This document shows positions 44,609 to 52,827 of a DNA stretch of 64,000 nt, in pieces; within the stretch, counting starts at the first letter, position 1, and every line of letters starts with the position of its first letter. The stretch lies in assembly GCA_964427425.1 (NCBI GenBank), contig CAYRUD010000014.1, positions 496,001 through 560,000 on the forward strand. Direction: 5' to 3'. Below the pieces are notes generated by a model that did not search any database, had not been told where the DNA came from, and saw only the letters and a list, made by a program, of their open reading frames with translations. A program made the position numbers and the translations under genes. This stretch comes from CAYRUD01 sp964427425. Lineage in GTDB: Bacteria > Chlamydiota > Chlamydiia > Chlamydiales > FEN-1388.

Positions 44609-45506
44609 CGATAATGAACTCCCATTCATAGTAAGGTTTAGATAAGGAGTCAGGAGTTACATGCCTGATAGTTTCTGAAAGAGCGTGGTAGGAAATCGCT
44701 TTAATCCGACTTCCTTGAATGGAGTCGATTTCTGCGATAAGCGAGTTAAGCCACTCCGTAATTTGAAAAGGGCTTTTCAGTTGGTGTTGATCATCTCTTA
44801 TATCAATACATTGGAGAATCTGTGGCTCATGTCGAGCAATAGCTAACACTGAGTGGAGGATAAGATCTCTGAGGGAGTAGCCTCGAGCTGTATACCCGAT
44901 ATCTGCAGGATGATCAAATTGCTCATAGCCTGGAAAGAAGCTTTGGCGAATAATCGGACGGTATTTAAGAGGGCCGATCGTCTCAAAAAGAGAATGATGA
45001 GTGACCTGAAATGGGAGAGGAAAGAAAGGATATTGAGAAGACCAATCTTCTAGTATAAATGGACGTCGCGCAACCGTAATATGAGGAAGAAACTCTCGTC
45101 GTGATCTTACTCCTTTCTCTTTTTCATCTAGAAGAGATGAAAAATGGTTTTGAAGGCGAGATCGCATCTCATCGACTTCGTTCTTCCCAGTAAGAAATGA
45201 ACCCTTTAGGGTAAGGCATCTCTCAGTATTGTGTGGAAGAGTCAAGAAACTGGTAAGAATCCCTGTAGGAGAAAGCATTGAACTGATTGAGCTTTCTTCA
45301 ACCCATTTATCAACAATGGGTTGGATAGTGGCTGGTTTGAGAGATCCTAAGAAGAGCATTGTCATGTGCCGCTCTTCTTTGGCGATTATTCTCTGATTTT
45401 TTGAGTTGAGTTCTTCATGAGAGAGCCACGAGGGGATATTCCATGGAACATCCACTTCAAATCCCCAGAAAAGTCGCTTTGTATCAATCTTTTCTTCTGC
45501 CGTCAT
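44601..45506 (-). CDS. fused 2H phosphoesterase (ThpR/LigT-like) and archease
   Basis: 301-residue two-domain protein. The N-terminal half is a 2H phosphoesterase with both H-x-T motifs (H47-M-T49 in ERHMTMLFLG and H142-I-T144 in FLPHITVARRP), as in RNA 2',3'-cyclic phosphodiesterases. The C-terminal half, from about residue 194, is archease (FDHPADIGYTARGYSLRDL, then ISYHALSE, ending EWEFIIDV). Archease drives RtcB turnover and GTP use. The gene overlaps rtcB by eight bases and follows an FKBP gene by about 50 bases. A 2H enzyme joined to archease is unusual and could prepare, or block, RNA ends before ligation. Confidence 0.88.
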   Translation of the reverse strand: MTAEEKIDTKRLFWGFEVDVPWNIPSWLSHEELNSKNQRIIAKEERHMTMLFLGSLKPATIQPIVDKWVEESSISSMLSPTGILTSFLTLPHNTERCLTLKGSFLTGKNEVDEMRSRLQNHFSSLLDEKEKGVRSRREFLPHITVARRPFILEDWSSQYPFFPLPFQVTHHSLFETIGPLKYRPIIRQSFFPGYEQFDHPADIGYTARGYSLRDLILHSVLAIARHEPQILQCIDIRDDQHQLKSPFQITEWLNSLIAEIDSIQGSRIKAISYHALSETIRHVTPDSLSKPYYEWEFIIDV

Positions 45507-45558
45507 GATGCTCTCTCACTGATAGACAATCTGCTTTAATCAGAGCTTCAAACTCTTT

Positions 45559-45954
45559 TTAGCGTTTCTTGCCTTGGGATGGCTTAATAGCTAAAAGTTC
45601 TATTTCGAAAATGAGCGTTGCTTTCTGTGGAATAACGCCAGGAATACCGTAATCGCCATACCCAAGAGCTGGAGGAATAACGACTTTTCTTTTTTCTCCA
45701 ACTTTCATCTCGCTTACCGCGATATCCCAACCTTTAATGACATAACCAACTCCAAGATGAAATTCAAATGGAGTGCCTCTTTTGACGCTTGAATCAAATT
45801 CTTTGCCTTCACTTCCATCAGCGTTCATGAGCCGACCTGTATAGTGAACAGAGACAAGATCTGTCTGCTTGGGTTTTGCTGCTTGCTCGTCAGCGTGCTT
45901 GAGAATCGTACTCTTAATGGCGTTATCATGGGCTGTATGGCTATCGTGTTGCAT
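45559..45954 (-). CDS. FKBP-type peptidyl-prolyl isomerase
   Basis: 131-residue FKBP domain protein: VSVHYTGRL, the hydrophobic active-site strands with FEFHLGVGYVIKGWD, KVVIPPALGYGDYGIPG, and LIFEIELL. No signal peptide, so probably cytoplasmic. It is upstream of the archease fusion on the same strand with a 52-base gap and may be the first gene of that operon, though this could be coincidence. Confidence 0.9.
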   Translation of the reverse strand: MQHDSHTAHDNAIKSTILKHADEQAAKPKQTDLVSVHYTGRLMNADGSEGKEFDSSVKRGTPFEFHLGVGYVIKGWDIAVSEMKVGEKRKVVIPPALGYGDYGIPGVIPQKATLIFEIELLAIKPSQGKKR

Positions 45955-46071
45955 AAGACCTCGTATGCTTTTTCAATGTTGTTATGAGAGTAAAGCGTAT
46001 CCTATTGTGATCGATTATGGATTGAAGAGGCAAGAAGAAGTCGATGAGACGAAAAGAAAATAAGAAAGAGA

Positions 46072-46096
46072 AAAGCAGCTATTTATAAGCTGCTTT
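46072..46096 (-). terminator. terminator of the rhodanese gene
   Basis: A 9-bp stem (46072-46080 with 46088-46096, AAAGCAGCT/AGCTGCTTT) followed on the minus strand by TTTCTCTTTCTTATTTTC, a U-rich tail. Confidence 0.7.
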
Positions 46097-46124
46097 ATTT
46101 AGAGAAAAGGTAATGAATGTAAGG

Positions 46125-46598
46125 TTATTGGGATTTTTGAACAGGATATCCCATTTTTTTCCAACCTTCAATACCCTCTTTCATCTCTGAAACATTGTAA
46201 TAGCCTAATTTTACAAGTTTCTCACCCAGTATTTCCCCAGCAGGACACGTGCCTCCTCCGCAATAGACAATAATCTGTTGTGATTTGGAAGGGAGCATCT
46301 TTGTAATAATATCTTCTGTTGAATCACAAGGAATCGAAAGGGCATTGCCGATTCTCTCTTTAGTATCCCATCGATATGTCCGTGCGTCGACGATCGTAAC
46401 AGTTGGATCTGTGTCAATAACTCTCTTGAGTTCCGCAGGCGTTATGAGTTTTACTGTCCTAATAGGATCAGAAATAGATGTAACAGTACAAGAGCTTGCG
46501 GTGCATTGTTCATCAGCTGCCAGGAGAGAAAAAATGACACTCATGCTGGAGATACTGAGGGCGAATAAAAGAGCTTGTTTTATGATCTGCTGTTTCAT
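46125..46598 (-). CDS. exported rhodanese-domain protein
   Basis: Rhodanese-like protein with a signal peptide. ATG 46598 is preferred to one 13 codons upstream: GGGGG lies about ten bases before it, and the product then opens with MKQQIIKQALLFALSISSM, a standard signal sequence. The rhodanese fold follows, with ITPAELKRVI, TIVDARTYRWD and the active-site loop VYCGGGTCPAG bearing a Cys. It would act in the periplasm. Sulfur transfer or detoxification is likely, but the partner is unknown. Confidence 0.85.
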   Translation of the reverse strand: MKQQIIKQALLFALSISSMSVIFSLLAADEQCTASSCTVTSISDPIRTVKLITPAELKRVIDTDPTVTIVDARTYRWDTKERIGNALSIPCDSTEDIITKMLPSKSQQIIVYCGGGTCPAGEILGEKLVKLGYYNVSEMKEGIEGWKKMGYPVQKSQ

Positions 46599-46684
46599 TG
46601 AGCCGCTACCCCCAAGTTGTAAAAAATTGTTTTGCATGCTTAACCCCGGGGTAGCACGAACTCTGTCTTTTCGTCAAATCCGCT

Positions 46685-47728
46685 CTATGAGACTACTTCA
46701 TTCGGAAGAAGTCCAGGTGCAGAATGGGTGAAAAATGAGTGAATATTACTCATTGTTGTCGAGGCAATATCCAATAATGCTTCATGTGTGAAGAAGGCTT
46801 GGTGAGAAGAGATAATAACATTAGGAAATGTCAGAAGTCGAGCCAATGTATCATCATCTATAAATGTTGATGAGAAATCCTCAAAAAAGAATCGATCTTC
46901 TTCCTCATACACATCGAGCGCGCATGCCCCCACATGACCATTTTTAAGGTGTTCTACGAGAGCTTCTGTCTCAATGAGTCCTCCACGGCTCGTATTGATG
47001 ATATGAACTCCTGGCTTCATCATGCTGAGCGTTTTTTTGTTAATGATGTATTTATTCTCCGGCGTGAGTTGGCAATGAAGCGTAATAATATCAGATGACT
47101 TGAAAAGCTCATCAAGAGAGGAGACAAAAGTACAATTTGTCGCTACTTGAAGCTCAACTTTAGAGGCGTGGCTTAAGAAAGGATCATAGACTATACATTT
47201 CATTTCGAACGCTGAAGCCAAACGAGTGACAATAGCGCCAATTTGACCCGCGCCAATAATGCCGCATACTTTATTTCTCATATCAAATCCGCGAAGGCCT
47301 TGAAGACTGAAGTTATTTGTCTTTGTCCTCCAGAATGCTTGGTGGATTTTTCTATTCAGAGAAAGCATAAGGCCAATAGTGTATTCGGCTATTGCGTAAG
47401 GCGAATATTTAGGAACTCGTACAACTCTCATTCCTAATTCGCTGACGCTGCGGATATCAATATGATTGTAGCCGTTTGATCTGAGTGCTAAGAGCTCGAC
47501 TCCCGCCTTTTTCAAGTGGGTGGCTATTTCTTTATCAACCCTATCATGGACGAAAAGACATGCGACTTTATGATGCTCTGCAAGGACTGCGGTTTCTAGA
47601 GTAAGTCTTGGTTCGAAATAAGTTATTCCATACTGATACTCTTTGTTCGCTAAAGAGAAATACTCTCTATCATGTGATTTCGTATCAAAGAGGGCGATTG
47701 TATTTCGAATATGTTGGCTTTCTTTCAT
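46685..47728 (-). CDS. D-2-hydroxyacid dehydrogenase (D-lactate dehydrogenase-like)
   Basis: NAD-dependent enzyme converting a 2-oxoacid to the D-2-hydroxyacid. ATG 47728 is favoured because GAGGAG lies ten bases before it. The product has the dinucleotide motif GIIGAGQIG, the catalytic Arg in INTSRGGLI, Glu in DVYEEE and His in ISSHQAFFT. The ALDVYEEEDRFFFEDFS segment resembles fermentative D-lactate dehydrogenase (LdhA), so pyruvate reduction is the best guess. Confidence 0.9.
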   Translation of the reverse strand: MKESQHIRNTIALFDTKSHDREYFSLANKEYQYGITYFEPRLTLETAVLAEHHKVACLFVHDRVDKEIATHLKKAGVELLALRSNGYNHIDIRSVSELGMRVVRVPKYSPYAIAEYTIGLMLSLNRKIHQAFWRTKTNNFSLQGLRGFDMRNKVCGIIGAGQIGAIVTRLASAFEMKCIVYDPFLSHASKVELQVATNCTFVSSLDELFKSSDIITLHCQLTPENKYIINKKTLSMMKPGVHIINTSRGGLIETEALVEHLKNGHVGACALDVYEEEDRFFFEDFSSTFIDDDTLARLLTFPNVIISSHQAFFTHEALLDIASTTMSNIHSFFTHSAPGLLPNEVVS

Positions 47729-47793
47729 GCTCGTAATTCTCCTCGTCATGTAGTGAGGAAATAGATGTTTTTTGATTTTCTAAAGAGGCTTTT

Positions 47794-48801
47794 TCAAAGC
47801 CATCCTTTTTTCTTAAAATAACAATAAGGGATGACAGAAGAAAGGGCTATACTAAAGAGAGCAAGTGGGTACCCTATATCTGATGAAAGCTCTGGCATAT
47901 TTTGGTAGTTCATTCCCCAAATGCTTGCGAGCAATGTAGGTGGCAAGAAAATGAGCGATGCTACGGAAAATGTTTTAATGATCATGTTCTGCTCGATGTT
48001 GATCATGCCGAGAGTCGCTTCGAGTAAGAAACCGATTTTATTCGCGATGAAGAGCGCATGATCGCTTAAAGATAAAAGATCTTTTTCGAGGGTTGCCAGA
48101 ACTGTTTCGTCAAGTCCGTTGTTATTTTTCTCAATTTTTTTTCCAATATATCCAACAAGTCGGGAGAGAGATGTTAATGAATCTCGTAAAGATGCAACCA
48201 TCTCACCTTGAAGGCCTATTCGATATAGGGTTTTACTTAAATCGTTATGAACTGGTTTTCTCATCTTTTCTTGAGGATCTCGAAGTGCCGGACGATGGAA
48301 TAGATCTTTTGAGATCGCCTCTATTTCAGCGATCGATTTTTCTAGTAGGTCAGCGATATAATCGACAATGATATCTAGCACTGTATTCATGGAAGCTAAA
48401 GGAGAGTTTACTGTCTCTCCGTACAAGCGATTTTTGTTTGCTCGAAGCGCACATATCTCAATGAGAGGCATTTCAGAATAGCGCACTGTGACAAATGCTT
48501 TTTTCGACAGGACGAAGGTGACGGGCTCAATCTGAATGGTGCCATTCTTCAGATCGGCTGGAAGGAGGGCGGTCATGTAGAAGGCGCCGTTTTCTTGATA
48601 TAGTCGACTTGAGAGCTCAATTTCCTCAACTTCGTCTTCGGTGGGTATGTTGATATCGAAGAGGGTTTGTAAGATTTTTCCTTCCTCTTTCTTAGGAGTG
48701 AGGAGATCTATCCATAGAGGAGACTGATTCTGTTGAATTGCCTCTTGTAAGCGATCGACTGTGTCACAAAAGACTCCTGATGGAAAGAAAGCTCGCAACA
48801 T
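47794..48801 (-). CDS. corA: CorA-family magnesium/cobalt channel
   Basis: Homopentameric divalent-cation channel. The 335-residue product (ATG 48801; an upstream start adds 21 residues with no better ribosome site) has a cytoplasmic alpha/beta domain, a long helix with heptad-like pattern, and two C-terminal membrane helices joined by the signature GMNYQNMPEL. It ends in basic KKKG, the usual cytoplasmic tail. Confidence 0.93.
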   Translation of the reverse strand: MLRAFFPSGVFCDTVDRLQEAIQQNQSPLWIDLLTPKKEEGKILQTLFDINIPTEDEVEEIELSSRLYQENGAFYMTALLPADLKNGTIQIEPVTFVLSKKAFVTVRYSEMPLIEICALRANKNRLYGETVNSPLASMNTVLDIIVDYIADLLEKSIAEIEAISKDLFHRPALRDPQEKMRKPVHNDLSKTLYRIGLQGEMVASLRDSLTSLSRLVGYIGKKIEKNNNGLDETVLATLEKDLLSLSDHALFIANKIGFLLEATLGMINIEQNMIIKTFSVASLIFLPPTLLASIWGMNYQNMPELSSDIGYPLALFSIALSSVIPYCYFKKKGWL

Positions 48802-48977
48802 AATTGTTCTCTCATCAGCTCCTAGTAACGAATATAAATAAAGTACATAATTTTTTCTTTGCACTTTCTAGGCATTTTTTACAAATCAAACCTTGAGAAA
48901 GGGATTCTATTCAGGTTTAAAAAAATTATTTAGAAATGATAGGGGGTAGCTTATGAGCAAAATATGCGAGGATATCC

Positions 48978-50327
48978 ATGACAGTGCAGAATTTGTGCCG
49001 CTCGTATTTTAATGGGTTTAAGGATCTTGCCAAAAGCGCAACGACTCAGCAGCGAGTAGGCGCATTTTTAAAAATAGTTTCGTACGCAACGATTGTTGTT
49101 CCTATTATTTTCGGTGTTGTCTGGGCTGCGTCTTTATGTCTGAAAGGTCGAGTTACCCATTCCCCAGTAACAAGATCGGGGAAAGCGGTTATAGAAGCGT
49201 TTCGTAAAAGTATAAAACCTTCTCATCACCAAAGAGATGATCTTCCGTTAATAGCTCAAAAGAGTAGTCCTCAGAATCAGTCAAAAGAAGTTCAGAAGAA
49301 AGAATCATTGATTACTAAAAAAGACTGTCAGAAGATCAATCGGCCAAATCAGGGCTCTCTTCGCAAAGTGATTCATGCCAAGAAGCTCCATGCAAATAAG
49401 CGCATATTACTAGAAAGAGCCCAGAGAAATTATGGCTCGGAAGAGGGGTTCGAAAATCATCTTAAAACCATTCGTGTTGTTCAAGCAGATGATTCGACCA
49501 GGTTTGAGTTAACAGGAAATAAGAGCCCTTCTTACTTTAAAGAGAATATACAAGTTTCTCGTTCAGAGAGTGTTGAGTTCAGTAGAGGCTTCTATGATTA
49601 TAAATCGAGCGATAAAGGCGTCTATTGGGTCGATTTTGCAAATAAGCGCTTAGGAGGTGGCTGTTTTGGCAATGGATTTGTACAAGAAGAGATCATGGTT
49701 CAAGAGATGCCCGGGTTTGCAGCCTTAATTGCCTCGAATCTTGGAGAAGATAAAATCCATTCTAACTTGCTAACAAGAGCTGGCGGGGAAGGCCCCATGC
49801 AAGGAAGTCCAACGCCGCTTCTTATTGAGGGATTGACTCGCACAATTGCACTTAATACGGCTAAAAAATTCAAGGTAGGGGATACTGATATCAAGTGCTA
49901 TGGCCATGATGGAAGTAAACTAAACGCAGACCAACTTCAAGAATGTATTTCTGATACTCGACAAGAGAATATAAACCTTATAGCAGTAGCGGCTCCAAGG
50001 CTCAAGGCAAAGGATGACAGCTGTCAAAGAGGTGTTATCCTAGATTTATTTAACACTGTGTTCGCTGGGTTTTCCTTAGCGAAAGAGAAAGCTAACACTA
50101 CGCCGGTAGTTATCAATTCAGGTCCGATCGGCTGCGGCGCCTTTAATAACAACCCCGTTGCGGCTTGTCTTGTGCAGATGCTTGCCGCAAAGCACCTTGG
50201 TGTAGAGTTGAAGCTTTGGGCGATTTCTCAAGAAGATCAGAAGAAGGCTTTAAAGATATGGAAAGAAGTTGAGTTATCAAACATAACTATAGAACAAGCT
50301 CTCACAAAGCTTCAGGAGAGACTTTAG
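48978..50327 (+). CDS. PARG-type macrodomain protein with N-terminal membrane anchor, putative effector
   Basis: 449-residue protein with the canonical poly(ADP-ribose) glycohydrolase signature: VDFANKRLGGG (Gly226-228) followed by QEE at 236-238, where the second Glu is the catalytic residue of PARG, then LLTRAGGEGPMQGS. The end of the macrodomain is recognisable as NSGPIGCGAFNNNP (G385-C386-G387) and LAAKHLGVELKLW, as in eukaryotic PARG. Residues about 27-55 form one hydrophobic segment that may anchor it in a membrane; the linker to residue 140 is basic and polar. AGGA precedes ATG 48978 by six bases. It probably removes ADP-ribose from proteins; whether host or bacterial is unknown. Confidence 0.85.
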   Translation: MTVQNLCRSYFNGFKDLAKSATTQQRVGAFLKIVSYATIVVPIIFGVVWAASLCLKGRVTHSPVTRSGKAVIEAFRKSIKPSHHQRDDLPLIAQKSSPQNQSKEVQKKESLITKKDCQKINRPNQGSLRKVIHAKKLHANKRILLERAQRNYGSEEGFENHLKTIRVVQADDSTRFELTGNKSPSYFKENIQVSRSESVEFSRGFYDYKSSDKGVYWVDFANKRLGGGCFGNGFVQEEIMVQEMPGFAALIASNLGEDKIHSNLLTRAGGEGPMQGSPTPLLIEGLTRTIALNTAKKFKVGDTDIKCYGHDGSKLNADQLQECISDTRQENINLIAVAAPRLKAKDDSCQRGVILDLFNTVFAGFSLAKEKANTTPVVINSGPIGCGAFNNNPVAACLVQMLAAKHLGVELKLWAISQEDQKKALKIWKEVELSNITIEQALTKLQERL

Positions 50328-50335
50328 AAAAACGG

Positions 50336-50361
50336 AAAGGCTCTCAATGATGAGAGCCTTT
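50336..50361. terminator. bidirectional terminator
   Basis: An 11-bp perfect stem with loop ATGA (50336-50346 with 50351-50361, AAAGGCTCTCA/TGAGAGCCTTT) between the PARG gene and the convergent first paralog. Confidence 0.8.
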
Positions 50362-50382
50362 GGTTGAGGCTGGATCTTAGGC

Positions 50383-52644
50383 TTATTTACGGAAGACGAC
50401 CGAGTAATTTCTCTTCGGATCGACAAAAGAGACTGTTTTTTTATCCTCATGGCACTCAATCGAGGATTGATTGTATTTCCAGACAGATTTCACTGATGAG
50501 GTGTTTTGAGCTGTTTGATTAAGGTGAGAAATCTCTATTGCCTCATTCGAGATAGTCCTTTCTGCAGGAGCTAAGTATTTGTGGAACAGCTCATCTTGAT
50601 TATTTACAACGAGTTCTACGGTGACCTTTTCTTCTTTTTCATTCCATACGAAGAATGCATCTTTCATAAAAACTTGACATGGACCATTTTCTGTCTCTTG
50701 AATAGATCGAACGCCTTTTTCGAAAACGTAAAGCATTATTGCGTCGTCAAAATTATGCCTGAGGGCTATTTCGGCGTATTTGCTTGGCGATACGTACGCA
50801 TATTTGCGGTCATGGACACAAATTTGTTCACCAAATCTGTCCCATCGAGTAACTCGTGGATGAATAGAATTTGGATAATATATCTGAGCCTCATCTTGGG
50901 CTTTTGCAGAGCTAGTTTTTGCTTGGGATGAAGCGCCTTTATTGGAACTGCTCGAGATTTTCTTCGAGGAAGCCTCTAAAGAAAGAGTAGAAAACTCCTT
51001 TGCAAGGGTTTCTACTTTGTTTTTTGTTTTGTTCACGTTTTTCTTTTGAGGAGCAGCCTTCTTATTATTTTTCTGGCCTTTAGTGGGTTGTGGCTCTTTC
51101 AGTAATTCGGATAAAGCTGAAGATTGTTCTTGGTGTGTCCTTTTGGCCTCTTTTACAATCATGTCAGTCTGGGTTGAGTCGCTTTGATTGTCATTTAGAG
51201 GTAATGTAGAGAGTCTTTTGTTAAATTCTATTGGCTTAATGAGGTGGCTTTTAATAGAAGCGGGGGCAGCCTTTTGTAAATATTCATAAGCGTCTTGATA
51301 TAGCTTTTTCTGCTCTTCGTTTCTAACTAGCTTTAAGTTGCTATGCTTGATACTGTTCATATCAAGTTGTCTGATGTAATAATCTTGAAAGTAATCAAGA
51401 TCTTCGAGAAGAGTTTTCTGACGTTCTTCTAAGGTAGTTTCTTGGAGTTGCACTCCCTTCATTAAAAGAGGTCTACGGAACATCTTTGTTGCACGGTATG
51501 CAGCTGCATAGTAGCCATCGATATAATTCTCAGGGATCTCTTTTAAATCGGTGAATTGGCGCAAGAAGAATATGCTTTGAATGGCGGGCTCGACGGAGCT
51601 AGATTTAAAACACAATTCACGTATAAGGTCTGCAAGAGGAGAGTCTAATGTCTTTTCTTGAAAAGCCTCCCTTTTGGCTATAGTAAGTGCTGTGTCGATT
51701 CCACTTAAAGGGCCATGACAGGCTTTTATATGAGAATCTACTGTCTCATATAAGACAGCGCCTATTTGAAACGCTCTATGCCATGAAAGAAAGCTCGCGA
51801 TGTGTGTCTGTAGAAGAGCTATGGCATTGGGATCAATATTGCTTTCTGAATCTAGAACAAATTCTATAAGAAGCGGAATAATCGTTGAGATGTGTTCCTT
51901 TGTAAAGACAAAGTCTGGGGTAATTTTCGTATTATTACCTTGTCGGGAGCTAGCCTTCAGAAGTTTATTAGCTATGTTGTAAAAGAGGTCATCTAATTTT
52001 TGGTGCAAAAGTATCAGCTTTTTAGGAAATCTATTGGTTTCCTGAATTAGTAGCCTTCTATATTGGCCAGGATGATCTTCTATAGATCTTCCTTTTTGAA
52101 TGATGCCCATGCTATCTCGTAGCAGAAGAGCCTTTTTTTCTTGTAAAGACCATTCATGAAATGGCTTAATCACTTCTCTAGACTCAATGAGTGCGCATTG
52201 GATCAATAAGTATCTTTCAAGCGTATCTATTTTATTAGGGAAATTATTTTCGGTATGAGGAGTATCAAGAATAGAAAAAATCTTGCTGCTTAGTTTTTGA
52301 AAATGGCTTCTCATGTCGATGCCGTGTTGCATGCATAATTCTTCGACTTTCAATTTAGCCTTCTTAAGATTGCTAGGTAGGTGAGCTCCTATTGGTCTTT
52401 CAAATAATTTAATAGATTCAATCAAACGAATGAATTTAGGAAGAGATTGCTGAATTTCGAGTTCTGAATACCCCTTAATTCGATCACAAACATTACGACC
52501 TATTTCATCTGCTTTTTCCCATTTTATAGAGGTTTCACAGTGTTGTAGATTTCTCTTGTTATCTTCATTAATGTAAGAAATCTCTTCTGGTTTAAAGTAT
52601 TTATTTTCTAATGTTCTTAATTGATTTGGGTTGCTATTTATCAT
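50383..52644 (-). CDS. tandem paralog family, copy A
   Basis: Unrecognised 753-residue protein, the most divergent of four neighbours. Shared with the others: a helical N-terminal two thirds with the blocks VIKPFHEWSLQEKKA, QYRRL and LHQKLDDLFYNIA, then HIASFLSWH; a Lys/Ser/Gln-rich linker (about 490-580); and a C-terminal domain from about residue 594 starting IHPRVTRW. That domain keeps D-R-K-Y, LRH, LFHKY, WKY, and the last residues VSFVDPKRNYSVVFRK. No signal peptide, membrane helix or known enzyme motif is seen. Reads toward the PARG gene and shares its terminator. Confidence 0.85.
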   Translation of the reverse strand: MINSNPNQLRTLENKYFKPEEISYINEDNKRNLQHCETSIKWEKADEIGRNVCDRIKGYSELEIQQSLPKFIRLIESIKLFERPIGAHLPSNLKKAKLKVEELCMQHGIDMRSHFQKLSSKIFSILDTPHTENNFPNKIDTLERYLLIQCALIESREVIKPFHEWSLQEKKALLLRDSMGIIQKGRSIEDHPGQYRRLLIQETNRFPKKLILLHQKLDDLFYNIANKLLKASSRQGNNTKITPDFVFTKEHISTIIPLLIEFVLDSESNIDPNAIALLQTHIASFLSWHRAFQIGAVLYETVDSHIKACHGPLSGIDTALTIAKREAFQEKTLDSPLADLIRELCFKSSSVEPAIQSIFFLRQFTDLKEIPENYIDGYYAAAYRATKMFRRPLLMKGVQLQETTLEERQKTLLEDLDYFQDYYIRQLDMNSIKHSNLKLVRNEEQKKLYQDAYEYLQKAAPASIKSHLIKPIEFNKRLSTLPLNDNQSDSTQTDMIVKEAKRTHQEQSSALSELLKEPQPTKGQKNNKKAAPQKKNVNKTKNKVETLAKEFSTLSLEASSKKISSSSNKGASSQAKTSSAKAQDEAQIYYPNSIHPRVTRWDRFGEQICVHDRKYAYVSPSKYAEIALRHNFDDAIMLYVFEKGVRSIQETENGPCQVFMKDAFFVWNEKEEKVTVELVVNNQDELFHKYLAPAERTISNEAIEISHLNQTAQNTSSVKSVWKYNQSSIECHEDKKTVSFVDPKRNYSVVFRK

Positions 52645-52801
52645 TTTTTATTTCTTAAATCAATTTGTAATAAACATTTTAATTTGTTTATTTATTGTTT
52701 GTGTGCACTTTAAATTAAAGTGTGAATTGTAGTTCTCTTCTTTCTTTCACGAATGGTCAGACATAGGGGCGGGAGGGGAGTTATAGCTTAATGAGAAACA
52801 G

Positions 52802-52823
52802 AGAGCCTCATGAGTGAGGCTCT
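52802..52823 (-). terminator. hairpin after paralog B
   Basis: AGAGCCTCA/TGAGGCTCT (52802-52810 with 52815-52823). The same hairpin with the same flanks follows paralog C at 55486-55507. Confidence 0.65.
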
Positions 52824-52827
52824 TACT

